From: Azospirillum sp. OGB3
GTDB lineage: Bacteria > Pseudomonadota > Alphaproteobacteria > Azospirillales > Azospirillaceae
Assembly: GCF_014192915.1 (NCBI RefSeq)
Contig: NZ_JACHYN010000022.1
Location: forward strand, 23,017 to 87,016
Reading direction: 5' to 3'
Length of the DNA: 64,000 nucleotides
Made by a program: the position numbers and the translations under genes. Shown here piece by piece: positions 7,821 through 17,117 of this stretch. Numbering within the stretch: the stretch's first letter is position 1; every line of letters starts with the position of its first letter. The notes below the pieces were generated by a model. The model saw only the letters and a program-made list of their open reading frames with translations. It was not told the origin of the DNA and did not search any database.

Positions 7821-8717
7821 ATGCGCCCCACCACCGGACGCACCGTCACCGTCGCGGCAACCCAGATGGCCTGCGGTTGGGACCGTGACGCCAACGTGAA
7901 CGGCGTCGAACGCCTCGTGCGCGACGCGGCGGCGCGCGGCGCGCAGATCATCCTGCCCCAGGAACTGTTCGAGACGCCCTACTTCTGCAAGGATCAGAAG
8001 CAGGAATTGTTCGCCCTCGCTCACCCGGTCGAGGATCACCCCGTGATCGCGCGGATGAGCGCGCTCGCCGGCGAACTCTCCGTTGTCATCCCGACCAGCT
8101 TCTTCGAGCGGGCGCGAAACGCCTATTACAATTCCCTGGCGATGATCGACGCGGACGGCACGGTGCTGGGCGTCTACCGCAAGTCCCACATCCCGGACGG
8201 TCCGGGCTATCAGGAAAAATACTACTTCAATCCCGGCGACACCGGCTTCCAGGTCTACAAGACGCGCTACGCCGCCATCGGCTGCGCGATCTGCTGGGAC
8301 CAATGGTTTCCGGAATCGGCCCGCGCCATGGCGCTGAAGGGGGCGGAAATCCTGTTCTATCCGACCGCCATCGGGTCCGAACCCCAGGACGGTTCGCTGG
8401 ACAGCCAAGCCCACTGGACGCGGGTCATGCAAGGCCACGCCGGGGCCAACCTGATGCCGCTGGTCGCGTCGAACCGCATCGGACGGGAAGAAGGGGAAAC
8501 CTGCGGGATCACTTTCTACGGGTCGTCCTTCATTGCCGGGCCGACCGGGGAACTGGTCGCGCAGGCCGACCGGGAGAGCGAGACGGTCCTGACCGCCAGT
8601 TTCGACCTCGACCGGATCGCTGCACAACGCGCGTCCTGGGGCATCTTCCGCGACCGCCGGCCGGACCTTTACGGCGCAATGCTGACCCTCGACGGCGAGT
8701 CTCCCATCCGCCGCTGA
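7821..8717 (+). CDS. aguB: N-carbamoylputrescine amidase
   Basis: A 298-residue nitrilase-superfamily enzyme that hydrolyses N-carbamoylputrescine to putrescine, CO2 and ammonia in the agmatine route. The catalytic triad is visible: Glu48 in LPQELFETPYF, Lys121 in YRKSHIPDGPGYQEKYYF and Cys158 in AICWDQWFPE. The FETPYFC and PDGPGYQEKYYFNPGDTGF blocks are specific to the AguB branch rather than generic amidases. The length matches the family. Agmatine deiminase (aguA) is not in the window, so the pathway partner must be elsewhere. The ATG at 7821 is preceded by a weak site (AGGAGCACCAGCTT). Confidence 0.95.
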   Translation: MRPTTGRTVTVAATQMACGWDRDANVNGVERLVRDAAARGAQIILPQELFETPYFCKDQKQELFALAHPVEDHPVIARMSALAGELSVVIPTSFFERARNAYYNSLAMIDADGTVLGVYRKSHIPDGPGYQEKYYFNPGDTGFQVYKTRYAAIGCAICWDQWFPESARAMALKGAEILFYPTAIGSEPQDGSLDSQAHWTRVMQGHAGANLMPLVASNRIGREEGETCGITFYGSSFIAGPTGELVAQADRESETVLTASFDLDRIAAQRASWGIFRDRRPDLYGAMLTLDGESPIRR

Positions 8718-8742
8718 CCCCCTGGAATCGGACCGCGCGGCG

Positions 8743-9384
8743 TCAGACCACGATGCCGGCGGTACCGGTCCGCCGACCAATGCCGAATGCCGACGCATAA
8801 GCCGCCGCACCCCGCGCCGCCAATGCCGGCGCGGCGGCGTCGCCTAGCGTCGCGTCACCCTCCCCTCCATCGGGCAAACCGCTACCTTGCGCGTCCAGGC
8901 CCGCCCCTCTCCGCCGCAGATCCCGCTGCGCCTGCATCCTGGTGGCATCGGCCTGCTGGGCGACGCGAAGATCCTGGGCGGACGGGTCGGACGGAGCCAG
9001 GGCCGCCGCCTTGACCGCGTCCATCTTGCGGACGGTGGCTTCGGGGTCGCTCTCGGCGCCGACGTCCACCTGGACTTCGCCGGCGGTCGCGTAATTCTTG
9101 CCGTCCGGCCCTCGGGTGAAGGTGAAGGAAGCCCCGCCCGCGTGAGGGCCGCCGGCCGCCTGATGCGCCGCCTCGTGCTGGCGGACACTGGTGTCGATGC
9201 GCTTGAGTTCCTGAACCTGCCGCTGTTGGTCGTCGGTCAACGTGCCGGGAAAGCCGGCGGTGCTCCGTCCCGCGCCGTTCTGTGCGGTGTCCTGAGCGCC
9301 GTTCTGGCTTCGGCCGCGCGCCGGCTGGCCCGCCCATGGGAGCGGAACGGCATAAACGCCACTGGACGAAACACCGGCAACCAT
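8743..9384 (-). CDS. SprA-related putative metalloprotease
   Basis: A 213-residue protein with the core of the SprA-related (CJM1_0395-type) family: LTDDQQRQVQELKRIDTSVRQHEAAHQAAGG, GASFTFTRGPDGKNYATAGEV and DPEATVRKMDAVKAAALAPSDPSAQDLRVA. HEAAH supplies an HExxH zinc motif. Gly/Ala-rich ends suggest disorder. Family members are surface or secretion-linked in other bacteria, but proteolysis has not generally been shown; no signal peptide is evident here. The ATG at 9384 has AGGAGCC 7 nt upstream. It is divergent from the polysaccharide export gene. Confidence 0.85.
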   Translation of the reverse strand: MVAGVSSSGVYAVPLPWAGQPARGRSQNGAQDTAQNGAGRSTAGFPGTLTDDQQRQVQELKRIDTSVRQHEAAHQAAGGPHAGGASFTFTRGPDGKNYATAGEVQVDVGAESDPEATVRKMDAVKAAALAPSDPSAQDLRVAQQADATRMQAQRDLRRRGAGLDAQGSGLPDGGEGDATLGDAAAPALAARGAAAYASAFGIGRRTGTAGIVV

Positions 9385-9564
9385 GAGCGACGGCTCCTGC
9401 GCGCTCCACGCGATTTCCCTCAGTCTACACGCAGCGCGTTGGCGCGGCAACACAGCTTGCCCGTTGCCTTTTCAAGGTTGTGCACGCGATAGTATTCATT
9501 ACGCCCAAATCCCTCGGCCAAAACGGAACCGGAATGGGCACAACCACAATCCCAGTGTGCTTCC

Positions 9565-12500
9565 TTGCGTGGACTCCTCTCCCTCTTGGTGGCGTTGATG
9601 GCGGCGATCGTCGGGGGGCTCGGCGTATCGGCCGCGGAGCCCGCGCACCCGGCGCTCCATGCCCACACTCCGATGACGCCGCCTCAGGCGAAACCAGCCC
9701 CGCTTCCGCGAGCGCTTTCGCCGATCGAAGCCGCCTACAGCGAACGGGCGGGCTCCATCCTTCTCCAGTTCGGCTACGACCAGTTCGGTGACGACGCGCC
9801 ACGGCGCGACGGATCGGGCGGCGTCCAATCGGACTACACGCTGGGTGCGGGCGACGAGCTTCTGGTGACTCTGCGTGGCCAGAAATCCTCCAGCAAGCGC
9901 CACGTCATCGATGCTGCGGGGCTGCTCACGGCGGACGACGTCCGGCCCGTTCTGGCGCAGGGCCTGACCCTGGCGGAGCTGCGCGCCGAACTGGCGGACG
10001 CGGTGACCGCCTCCTTTCCGGACACCGAGGTGTATGTCTCCGTGACCGAAATGCGGCGGATCGGCGTGCTCGTGACCGGCGCCGTGGCGCGTCCGGGACG
10101 GCAGGAGGTCGGAGCCTTCGCCACGCTGATCGACGCGCTGACCGCCGCCGGCGGTGTCACCCGCGCCGGGTCGCTGCGCCGGATCCGCCTGTTCCATGCC
10201 CAGGCGGACGGAAGCGCCCCTTCCACCGGGCTGCCCATCGACCTGTACGACCTCTTCATGACCGGAGACGGCACGAACGCGGGTCTCCGCCTGCGCGACG
10301 GCGACCGCCTCTTCGTCCCTCCGCTTGGCCCCACCGTGGGGCTGGACGGTCCGCTGAAGCGCCCCGGCGTCTATGAGCTTCCCCCCGGCCAGGACCGCCT
10401 GCCGGTCGCCGCGGCACGGGACATGGCCGGCGGCCTCGTGCGGCCCGGCGCGCACCGGGCGCTCCGCTACGCCATCGGACCCAGCGGCGAGGAGCGGGCA
10501 GAGGAACTGTCCGACGCCGACACGACCCCGTTGACGGACGGCGACCTGCTGCTGCTGACGCCCCGACGCGAGGACCGGCGCGGCGACCTGCGTTTGGACG
10601 GCCATGTCCTGCGTCCCGGTCCGCGGGCGTTGGAGCGGACCCCGACCATCGCGGCGCTGGTCTCGGCCGTGGATCTGGGGCCGACACCCTACCTTCCCTT
10701 CGCGGTGCTGGCCTCGACCCGTCCGGGCAGCCGCGCACGCGTTCTCCAGCCCATCGACTTGGGGGCTGTGCTCAACGGCCGCGACCGCCGCCCCCTCGCC
10801 GAGAGCGACACGCTCTACGTTCTGAGCGCGGAGGACGTGGACTTCCTAACCTCCGAACCGGTGCTTGAGTTGCTGCGCGGCGCGCGCGCTCCAGCCCCGG
10901 ACGCGTGCCGTGGTCTGGTGGTGCTCGCCCGCGCGCTGATGGCGCAACCCGACGGACCGCTCGCCGGCGGCCCCCAGGCACGGGCGGCGGCACGGCTGAC
11001 CGGAGGGCGCGCGCCCTGCCCGACGTTGTTCGAAGCCGTCCCCGACCTGCTCGTCTTCGCACTGGAGCATTCCACTCTGGTGATGGGAGGAGTGGCACGC
11101 CCGGGCTTCTATCCCTCCACCGGACGTGGGGGCGCCACGGAACTGGCGCTTGCGGCCGGGGGAACGGAGTCCGGCGCCTATTACGACACGCCCTCGGTTG
11201 GCGGCGCATCGCAACGCCGTCCCACGGCACCGGGCGACATTTTGGAGCCGGACAGCCCCGCCTATGAATTGACCGGCCATGCCCGCCGTCCCGGTGTCCG
11301 CCTCCTGGCGCGCGGCGCCACGCTGCGCGACGCGCTGAGCGGCGGCGATGCCCTGAAGCGGGATGTCTACCCCCTGCTGGGCGTCATCGAGCGCTTCGAC
11401 CGCCGGACCCTCGCGCGCCGCCTCATCCCGTTCTCGCCGCAGGAGGTGGCCTCCGGTCGCGCCGACCGCGCGCTGGCCGATGGCGACCGGCTGCGCCTGT
11501 TTTCCACCGCCGAGGTGCAGGCGCTGACCGCCTCACCGGAGCGGGATGACAAGCCAGACGCGCCACAAGCCGAATCACCGTTGCCCACCGACGTCGCGGC
11601 GCTGGTGCGGGAACGTGGTGTCCAGGTGCGGGGCGCCGTGCGCACACCCGGCAGCTATCCCGTAGCCGAGGCGGCGACCGTCGAGGCTCTGCTGGCAACC
11701 GCCGGCGGCCCCGCAGCAACCGCCGACCCCTCCAGTCTGGAGATCACCACCGCCGTTGGTCAGCGCCGCCGTCTGGACCTCCGCGACGGCGCGGCGGCCC
11801 TGACGGCGCTGCGTCCGGGCGACAGCCTGCGCATCAACCCGGCACCACAGGCGCTGGAGGCGCGGGCGGTCACCATCTCCGGCGCGGTGCGCCGCCCCGG
11901 CAGCTACGACGTGGCACGCGGCGAGACGCTGTCCTCGCTGATCGACCGCGCCGGCGGCCTGACGGAGGACGCCTATCCCGCCGGGACCAGCTTTCTGCGC
12001 GACAGCGAGCGCAAGCGCGAGCGCGCCTGGTTCGACCAGCAGGCCCGCGACCTGGAGCGCTGGATGGTTCAGGAGGTCGAGAAAGGCGAGGCCGCGCGCT
12101 CGGACGTGGTCGGGCTGGCCCGGCAGCTCGCGACCCAACTGCGCGGTGTCGAACCGTTGGGCCGCATCGTGGTCGAGGCCGACCCCCAGGTTCTGCGCGA
12201 GCGGCCCGAGTTGGACGTGCTTCTGGAGCCGGACGACCGCGTCATCGTTCCGAAGCGTCCCCTGACGGTCACCGTGACCGGTGAGGTTCTGCACCCGACC
12301 GCGACGCAGTTCGTCAGCGGCAAGACCGCCGACGCCTATCTGCGGGAGGCGGGCGGAGCGAGCCGCAACGCCGACGATGCCCGCATCTTCCTGGTTTTGC
12401 CGGACGGACGGGCGCAACCGCTGTCCCTGTCCTCCTGGAACCACACCGTCACGGCGATCCCTCCCGGCTCGTCCATCGTGGTGCCACGCGACCCGAAGCC

Positions 12501-12591
12501 CTTCGATCTGATGGAGTTCTCCAAGAACATGGGAACGATCCTCGGTCAGCTCGCCATCTCGGCGGCGGCCATCGCGGTGATTTCCGAGTGA
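9565..12591 (+). CDS. Polysaccharide export protein with multiple SLBB domains
   Basis: A 1008-residue outer-membrane-type export protein. A signal peptide (residues 1-22) leads to a Wza-like polysaccharide-export domain (SDYTLGAGDELLVTLRG and onward). About eight SLBB-like units follow, each with a G-x-V-x-R-P-G-x-Y-type core: VTGAVARPGRQEV, DGPLKRPGVYEL, DGHVLRPGPRAL, GGVARPGFYPS, TGHARRPGVRL, RGAVRTPGSYPV, SGAVRRPGSYDV and TGEVLHPTATQF. The C terminus is hydrophobic (GTILGQLAISAAAIAVI). Wza has about two such units, so this is a much longer periplasmic barrel. The start appears to be TTG at 9565, with no strong ribosome-binding site; GTG at 9589 is possible. It overlaps the next GT gene by 4 nt. 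Confidence 0.9.
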   Translation: MRGLLSLLVALMAAIVGGLGVSAAEPAHPALHAHTPMTPPQAKPAPLPRALSPIEAAYSERAGSILLQFGYDQFGDDAPRRDGSGGVQSDYTLGAGDELLVTLRGQKSSSKRHVIDAAGLLTADDVRPVLAQGLTLAELRAELADAVTASFPDTEVYVSVTEMRRIGVLVTGAVARPGRQEVGAFATLIDALTAAGGVTRAGSLRRIRLFHAQADGSAPSTGLPIDLYDLFMTGDGTNAGLRLRDGDRLFVPPLGPTVGLDGPLKRPGVYELPPGQDRLPVAAARDMAGGLVRPGAHRALRYAIGPSGEERAEELSDADTTPLTDGDLLLLTPRREDRRGDLRLDGHVLRPGPRALERTPTIAALVSAVDLGPTPYLPFAVLASTRPGSRARVLQPIDLGAVLNGRDRRPLAESDTLYVLSAEDVDFLTSEPVLELLRGARAPAPDACRGLVVLARALMAQPDGPLAGGPQARAAARLTGGRAPCPTLFEAVPDLLVFALEHSTLVMGGVARPGFYPSTGRGGATELALAAGGTESGAYYDTPSVGGASQRRPTAPGDILEPDSPAYELTGHARRPGVRLLARGATLRDALSGGDALKRDVYPLLGVIERFDRRTLARRLIPFSPQEVASGRADRALADGDRLRLFSTAEVQALTASPERDDKPDAPQAESPLPTDVAALVRERGVQVRGAVRTPGSYPVAEAATVEALLATAGGPAATADPSSLEITTAVGQRRRLDLRDGAAALTALRPGDSLRINPAPQALEARAVTISGAVRRPGSYDVARGETLSSLIDRAGGLTEDAYPAGTSFLRDSERKRERAWFDQQARDLERWMVQEVEKGEAARSDVVGLARQLATQLRGVEPLGRIVVEADPQVLRERPELDVLLEPDDRVIVPKRPLTVTVTGEVLHPTATQFVSGKTADAYLREAGGASRNADDARIFLVLPDGRAQPLSLSSWNHTVTAIPPGSSIVVPRDPKPFDLMEFSKNMGTILGQLAISAAAIAVISE

Positions 12592-13397
12592 CGGATGGGA
12601 CAGTCCGGCTGGCCGTTGTCACCGTGGTCCGCAACGACCGGACGGGCTTGCTCGCCACCCGCGCCAGCCTGCGCGCCCAGACCATGGCGGCCTATGATTG
12701 GTTCGTGGTCGATGGAGCCTCCAGCGACGGAACGGCCCGCTGGCTGGCCCGCCATGGCAACGAAGCGGCTTGGTGGCGCTCGACGCCCGACCGCGGCCTG
12801 TACGACGCGATGAACATCGCCCTGGACGCCATCGCTGCGAAGTCCTCATGCAGTCACGTGCTGTTTCTCAACGCCGGCGATCGGCTGGCCGACAACCGGA
12901 CCCTGGAGCGGCTTCTTCCCATCCTGGCCGAGCGTCCGGAGGCCGGCCTGTTTTACGGAGACGCGCTGGAGGAACTTCCCGGCGGCCGGCTGGTCGTGAA
13001 GCGGGCGCGGTCGCACCGCCGCGCCCTGCTCGGCATGTTCACGCACCACCAGGCCATGGTCTACCGTCTGGCCTCACTCTGCGACATCCGATTCGATCTG
13101 CGCCATGGCTTGGCCGCCGACTACGCCTTCACACTGACGGTCCTCAAGGGCGGGGTCCCGGCGTACCGTTTGCCACTTTCGGTATGCGTTTTCGCCCATG
13201 GCGGGCGGTCCCAGCAGAACCCGGCGCGCGGCCGCCGCGAGCAGGCGGTCATCCGTCGCGAGTTGCTTGGGCTCAGCCGGACGGCCAACGCAACATTGTG
13301 GGGATTACAATGGCTTGCCCTTACCCTGCGCCAGACAATTCCATGGCTTTACGCGAAATATCGTTTCTCACCAAATGAACGATCGTTTCTTTCATAA
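12588..13397 (+). CDS. GT2 glycosyltransferase (WcaA/colanic-acid type)
   Basis: About 269 residues. LAVVTVVRNDRTGLLATRASL and DWFVVDGASSDGT give the GT-A nucleotide-binding part, DRGLYDAMNIAL and LFLNAGDRLADN the acceptor/metal region. The STPDRGLYDAMN block is typical of GT2 enzymes in exopolysaccharide and colanic-acid clusters. It starts at a GTG fused to the stop of the export-protein gene (GTGA), so the two are co-translated. The donor sugar cannot be told. Confidence 0.9.
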   Translation: MTDGTVRLAVVTVVRNDRTGLLATRASLRAQTMAAYDWFVVDGASSDGTARWLARHGNEAAWWRSTPDRGLYDAMNIALDAIAAKSSCSHVLFLNAGDRLADNRTLERLLPILAERPEAGLFYGDALEELPGGRLVVKRARSHRRALLGMFTHHQAMVYRLASLCDIRFDLRHGLAADYAFTLTVLKGGVPAYRLPLSVCVFAHGGRSQQNPARGRREQAVIRRELLGLSRTANATLWGLQWLALTLRQTIPWLYAKYRFSPNERSFLS

Positions 13398-13517
13398 GCT
13401 TTGCCGACTGTTCCACGCATCTAGCTATTGATGCGCACGAAAAGTTGCATAGAATTTACTTTCTGAACTAACCAATTTCCCTGGTGGCCTGCGCCACCTC
13501 CATACTGAGGGTCTATT

Positions 13518-13985
13518 ATGAGTGCCACGAAATCCAAGCTATCACCCGCCCACACACTGTCACGCCGTGGCGAAGGGCCCAATCCGATCGACATCCATGT
13601 CGGCGCACGGCTGCGGCTGCGCCGGACCCTGCTCGGCTTGAGCCAGGAAAAGCTCGGTGAAGCCGTGGGAATCACATTCCAGCAGCTTCAGAAGTACGAG
13701 CGGGGGTCCAACCGCATCAGCGCCAGCCGCCTCTTCAATCTGTCGCAGGTTCTGGGTGTCCCGGTCAGCTATTTCTTCGAGGACATGCCGTCGCCGGAGC
13801 ACATCGCCGCCCCGTCGCCCGATCTTCCGCCGTCCGAAACGGAAGAATTCGAGTCTATGGCCCGCCGCGAGACTTTGGAACTGGTGCGGGCCTATTACCG
13901 CATCGAAGACGCCTCCGTGCGCAAGCGCACGTTCGACCTGCTCAAGGCGCTCGGCGGCGAGCGCGCCCTGGACGAGGCGGTGTAA
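13518..13985 (+). CDS. XRE-family transcriptional regulator
   Basis: A 155-residue protein with an HTH_3 domain at about 26-83 (GARLRLRRTLLGLSQEKLGEAVGITFQQLQKYERGSNRI, then FNLSQVLGVPVSYFFEDM). A variable C-terminal helical part follows (SMARRETLELVRAYYRIEDASVRKRTFDLLKALG), as in the PraR/SinR-like regulators common in alphaproteobacteria. It sits between the two arms of the polysaccharide locus, 120 nt after a glycosyltransferase gene and convergent with another, so it may regulate polysaccharide or biofilm genes; this is inference from position. Confidence 0.92.
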   Translation: MSATKSKLSPAHTLSRRGEGPNPIDIHVGARLRLRRTLLGLSQEKLGEAVGITFQQLQKYERGSNRISASRLFNLSQVLGVPVSYFFEDMPSPEHIAAPSPDLPPSETEEFESMARRETLELVRAYYRIEDASVRKRTFDLLKALGGERALDEAV

Positions 13986-14008
13986 GGCACGGCACCGTCA
14001 TCCGACCC

Positions 14009-14860
14009 TCAGTCATCGGTGGACGCGGGAGGTTCGGCCCGCCGCCTCGCGTCCGCGATCTTCACGCCGATCTGCCAATAGTAAAAGGCCCGCGCCAGCG
14101 CGTGTTGGAGTCCCGGACCACCGTCGAGAAAACCCAACCGCACAAAATATCCATGGAGGAAGACGAGGAGCGGACGCGCCGGCATCACGCTCAACCCAAC
14201 CTTCATCCACCGCCGCCTCCCGGATTCCCGCGCGATCAGGTCTTTCATCCGTCCATCCGAACGCAGCGCCGCTTCCCAGTCGGCGTAGCGGGCGTGCCGT
14301 TCGAACCAAGCGGCAACCGGCTTGTTGTCGGCGTGATCCAAACTGTGCCTCAGTTGCCCGAGAGTGCCGTCAATCGTCGGCTGGTAATGGCCTTCCACCT
14401 CCCACATGGTGGCGACATCCAGATCAGGAACCGGTAGAAAGCGCGCCTTTCGGCGGTCGAACAGGACGAGTTTGCGGTTGCCCGCGCCGAAGCGCAGGCG
14501 CCGGCCCAGAAACACCGGACGGCCGTCGATGAAATAGCCGGCATGCCGCGGCCCCTCGTCCATCAACACGGCAATCTCCTCCACCAGAGCGCTGCCAAGC
14601 CATTCGTCCGCGTCGAGGAACAGAACCCAATCCTGACCGAACGGCAGTCGGTCCAGGCACCATTGCTTCTTCTTCGGATATCGCCCGTCCCATTGGAAGG
14701 GCACCACCCGCGCGCCCGCCGCCGCAGCGATGGCCGGCGTCCCGTCGGAGCTGCCGCTGTCCACCACGAAGCGTTCGGCGAAACGGTCGAGCGCGGACAG
14801 ACAGTGGGGAAGATTGACCGCCTCGTTGCGGGTCATCACCACGACCGAAACGGGGATCAT
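14009..14860 (-). CDS. GT2 glycosyltransferase (LpcC/WaaE-like)
   Basis: A 283-residue GT2. ISVVVMTRNEAVNLPHCLSAL-type N terminus, VVDSGSSDGTPAIA, then FQWDGRYPKKKQWCLDRLPFGQDWVLFLDADEW, the block typical of lipopolysaccharide core/O-antigen beta-glucosyltransferases of the WaaE type. A C-terminal hydrophobic stretch (PARPLLVFLHGYFVRLGFLDG) may anchor it to the membrane. The ATG at 14860 overlaps the stop of the Wzz-like gene (ATGA). It is the last gene of a four-gene minus-strand run. Confidence 0.9.
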   Translation of the reverse strand: MIPVSVVVMTRNEAVNLPHCLSALDRFAERFVVDSGSSDGTPAIAAAAGARVVPFQWDGRYPKKKQWCLDRLPFGQDWVLFLDADEWLGSALVEEIAVLMDEGPRHAGYFIDGRPVFLGRRLRFGAGNRKLVLFDRRKARFLPVPDLDVATMWEVEGHYQPTIDGTLGQLRHSLDHADNKPVAAWFERHARYADWEAALRSDGRMKDLIARESGRRRWMKVGLSVMPARPLLVFLHGYFVRLGFLDGGPGLQHALARAFYYWQIGVKIADARRRAEPPASTDD

Positions 14861-15828
14861 GGCCCCACCTCCCCACCGGCCCGCCACAGGCGCCGCAGGC
14901 TGGCGACGATCGCCCCGGCAACCAGCCCGGCCAGCGCCGCCATCGGCACCACCGTCAGGGGGTTCGGCCAATCCGGGCGCTGGGCGGCGGCGGGGGGTTC
15001 GATGGCGTCCGCCGCCAGTGGCAGATCGACCTCGATCATCATGGCGATGCGCTCCTGCTCCGACAGCAGGTCGGCAAGAGCGCGCCGGTGTTCGGCCACG
15101 GTGATGCCGGCCAAACGGGCGCGGGCATGGGCAATCTGCGCGGCGCTGCGCCGCGACGCCTCCGCCCGCAGATGGGCGTCGGTCGCCTGGGCCGCGCCGG
15201 ACAGAAGCCGCAAGGCCATGGCGCGGTCGGCGTGGCGCAACCGCAACCGCCGCATCGGGCCACTGCCCACCATGTCGATGGTCAGTCGATCCCGCAGCGC
15301 GCTGGCCACCCGTTCGGCGTCGGGCTCCACCCAATCCGACCGACCGACAAGCGCAAGAAAAAGCCGCTTGGCGGACGCCATGGCGCCGGACGCCGGACGC
15401 CATCCCGCCGTCTCTTCGTCCCAGCGGTCGGGAAAGAGCCCGCGCAGCAGCAGCGGATCGGCCATCAGCCGCTCCGCCACGGGAATCGAGGTGAAGAGCT
15501 GAAGGTAACGCGCAAAGTCCGAAAGTATCTCGTCGCCCGGACCGGGCTCCGACGCGGCGGCGGCGGCTTCCCGGCCGATCAGAACGGGCAGCCGCGCGCC
15601 CATGGCCGCCGCACCGACGCGCGCGGTCGGCCCGATCACCATCACCGCGGTGTACTGCGGCACCACCAGCCGCAAGGCGGTCACCGACGCCACCACGCCC
15701 AGTGCCGCTCCGACGAGCAGGATCGGCCAGCCCTCCCGCATCGTCCACACGAGGCGTCGCAGTTGCCGCCCAGACTCCGCGGCCTCGGCCTCCAACGGGG
15801 AGCGGCGCAATGGCATTCCATCAGGCAT
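14857..15828 (-). CDS. Wzz-like polysaccharide chain-length/copolymerase protein
   Basis: A 323-residue protein with the Wzz topology: an N-terminal membrane helix (GWPILLVGAALGVVASVTALRL, about 32-54), a long periplasmic helical region, and a second helix near the C terminus (PLTVVPMAALAGLVAGAIVASL) followed by a short basic tail. No Walker motif is present, so it is not a BY-kinase. It should set polymer length together with the polymerase/ligase-like gene of the same run. The start overlaps the upstream GT4 stop by 8 nt, and the stop overlaps the next start (ATGA). Confidence 0.85.
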   Translation of the reverse strand: MPDGMPLRRSPLEAEAAESGRQLRRLVWTMREGWPILLVGAALGVVASVTALRLVVPQYTAVMVIGPTARVGAAAMGARLPVLIGREAAAAASEPGPGDEILSDFARYLQLFTSIPVAERLMADPLLLRGLFPDRWDEETAGWRPASGAMASAKRLFLALVGRSDWVEPDAERVASALRDRLTIDMVGSGPMRRLRLRHADRAMALRLLSGAAQATDAHLRAEASRRSAAQIAHARARLAGITVAEHRRALADLLSEQERIAMMIEVDLPLAADAIEPPAAAQRPDWPNPLTVVPMAALAGLVAGAIVASLRRLWRAGGEVGP

Positions 15829-17068
15829 GAGGCAGCCTCCGTCCCGGCAGGATGGCGCCGCCACGCAACCTGGTCCGGCGCAGCCCATCCGCCAGCGCCG
15901 CGAAGCGCCGCGCCGCCGCCGTGGCATCCCAAGCCGATGCCACGGACAGCGCCCGCGCTCCCTGCGCCGCGCACAGAACCGGATCGCCAGCGTAGCGGCG
16001 GATTGCAGCGGCCAGTCCCGCCCCATCGTCCGGCGCCAGCCTATGCCCACAGCCCTCCAGCAGGGTCGCCGCCTCGCTGCCCGCCGGTCCCAGGAAGAGG
16101 CAAGGCCGGCCGGTCGCCAAGGCACTGGCCACCTTGCAGGGCACCAGCAGCCCTTCGGCCCGCGGGTCCATGGTCGCCAGATGAAGATCCGCGGCGGACA
16201 AACTCTCGGCCAGCCGATCCGGCGGCTGGAGCGGCAGCAGCCGGACATTGGTCAGCCCGCGCCGCTCCACCACCTCCGCCATGGCATCCCGGCGGCGCCC
16301 CTCCCCGATCAACAGGATCGCAATGGCTGGATCGCTGGCCGCCAGAAACGTCGCCGCGTCCAGCACAGCGTCCATTGGATGGGCCAGCCCGATGTTTCCC
16401 GAATAGGCCACGGTGAAACGGTCGCCCAGCCCATGCTCCAGCCGGAAGGGGTTGTTGGCGCGCGGGACCGGTCGGATGCGCGGATCGGGCCAGTTCGGCA
16501 GGACGGTGATCCGCTCGCACGGAACCCCCGCCGCGGCCAGCCGCCCGGCCATGCAGCGTCCGATGGCCACCACAGCGTCATGGCGGCGAAGCGCCTGGAC
16601 ACTGGTCCGCTCCACCATCCGCATCAACGGTTCCGGAAAGCGGATGCCCAGAACCGGCAGCAGGGCTGGAAACACATCCTGGCTCCAATGTATGGAAGCC
16701 GCGCCATGACGTGCCGCAATCAGCGGGCCGCCGCACGCCAGAAGCGGCGGATCCGTCATGGTGACCACGACGTCGTGCCGCGGCAGGCGCACCGCCCTCA
16801 GTATCAGCCGCGCCGCGGCGGCCAAGTAGCCGCGCGTGGTCAGCCGTGCCTCTCCCGGCGTCTCCACCCCATCCGGCGGGCGCTCTCCGCCGGTGCGGCG
16901 GACAGTGACACCGGGCGGCGCGGCGCTGGGGCCGGCCCCGTCCGCGACGACGGTGACGCGCCACCCGATCGCCGCCATCCGCTGCGCCAGATCGGACACG
17001 CAACGCCCGGTCGCTCCTTTGTCGGGAGGGAACACGCGGTTCACGAAGAGTATGGATGGATGACGCAC
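15821..17068 (-). CDS. GT4 glycosyltransferase (WbuB/colanic-acid type)
   Basis: About 415 residues with two Rossmann lobes. The N-lobe has ILFVNRVFPPDKGATGRCVSDLA and DVVVTMTDPPLLA, the WbuB-like acceptor region; the C-lobe has VAYSGNIGLAHPMDAVLDAA, AILLIGEGRRRDAM and a modified E-x7-E region (DPRAEGLLVPCKVASALATGRP). It transfers a sugar from a nucleotide donor during repeat-unit assembly in the cytoplasm. The start is a GTG at 17068. It is 49 nt downstream of the ligase/polymerase-like gene and overlaps the Wzz-like gene. Confidence 0.88.
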   Translation of the reverse strand: MRHPSILFVNRVFPPDKGATGRCVSDLAQRMAAIGWRVTVVADGAGPSAAPPGVTVRRTGGERPPDGVETPGEARLTTRGYLAAAARLILRAVRLPRHDVVVTMTDPPLLACGGPLIAARHGAASIHWSQDVFPALLPVLGIRFPEPLMRMVERTSVQALRRHDAVVAIGRCMAGRLAAAGVPCERITVLPNWPDPRIRPVPRANNPFRLEHGLGDRFTVAYSGNIGLAHPMDAVLDAATFLAASDPAIAILLIGEGRRRDAMAEVVERRGLTNVRLLPLQPPDRLAESLSAADLHLATMDPRAEGLLVPCKVASALATGRPCLFLGPAGSEAATLLEGCGHRLAPDDGAGLAAAIRRYAGDPVLCAAQGARALSVASAWDATAAARRFAALADGLRRTRLRGGAILPGRRLPHA

Positions 17069-17117
17069 GGAAAGATGATCACTTCAGTGACGAATCACGC
17101 ATAAGTATGCATTTCCG

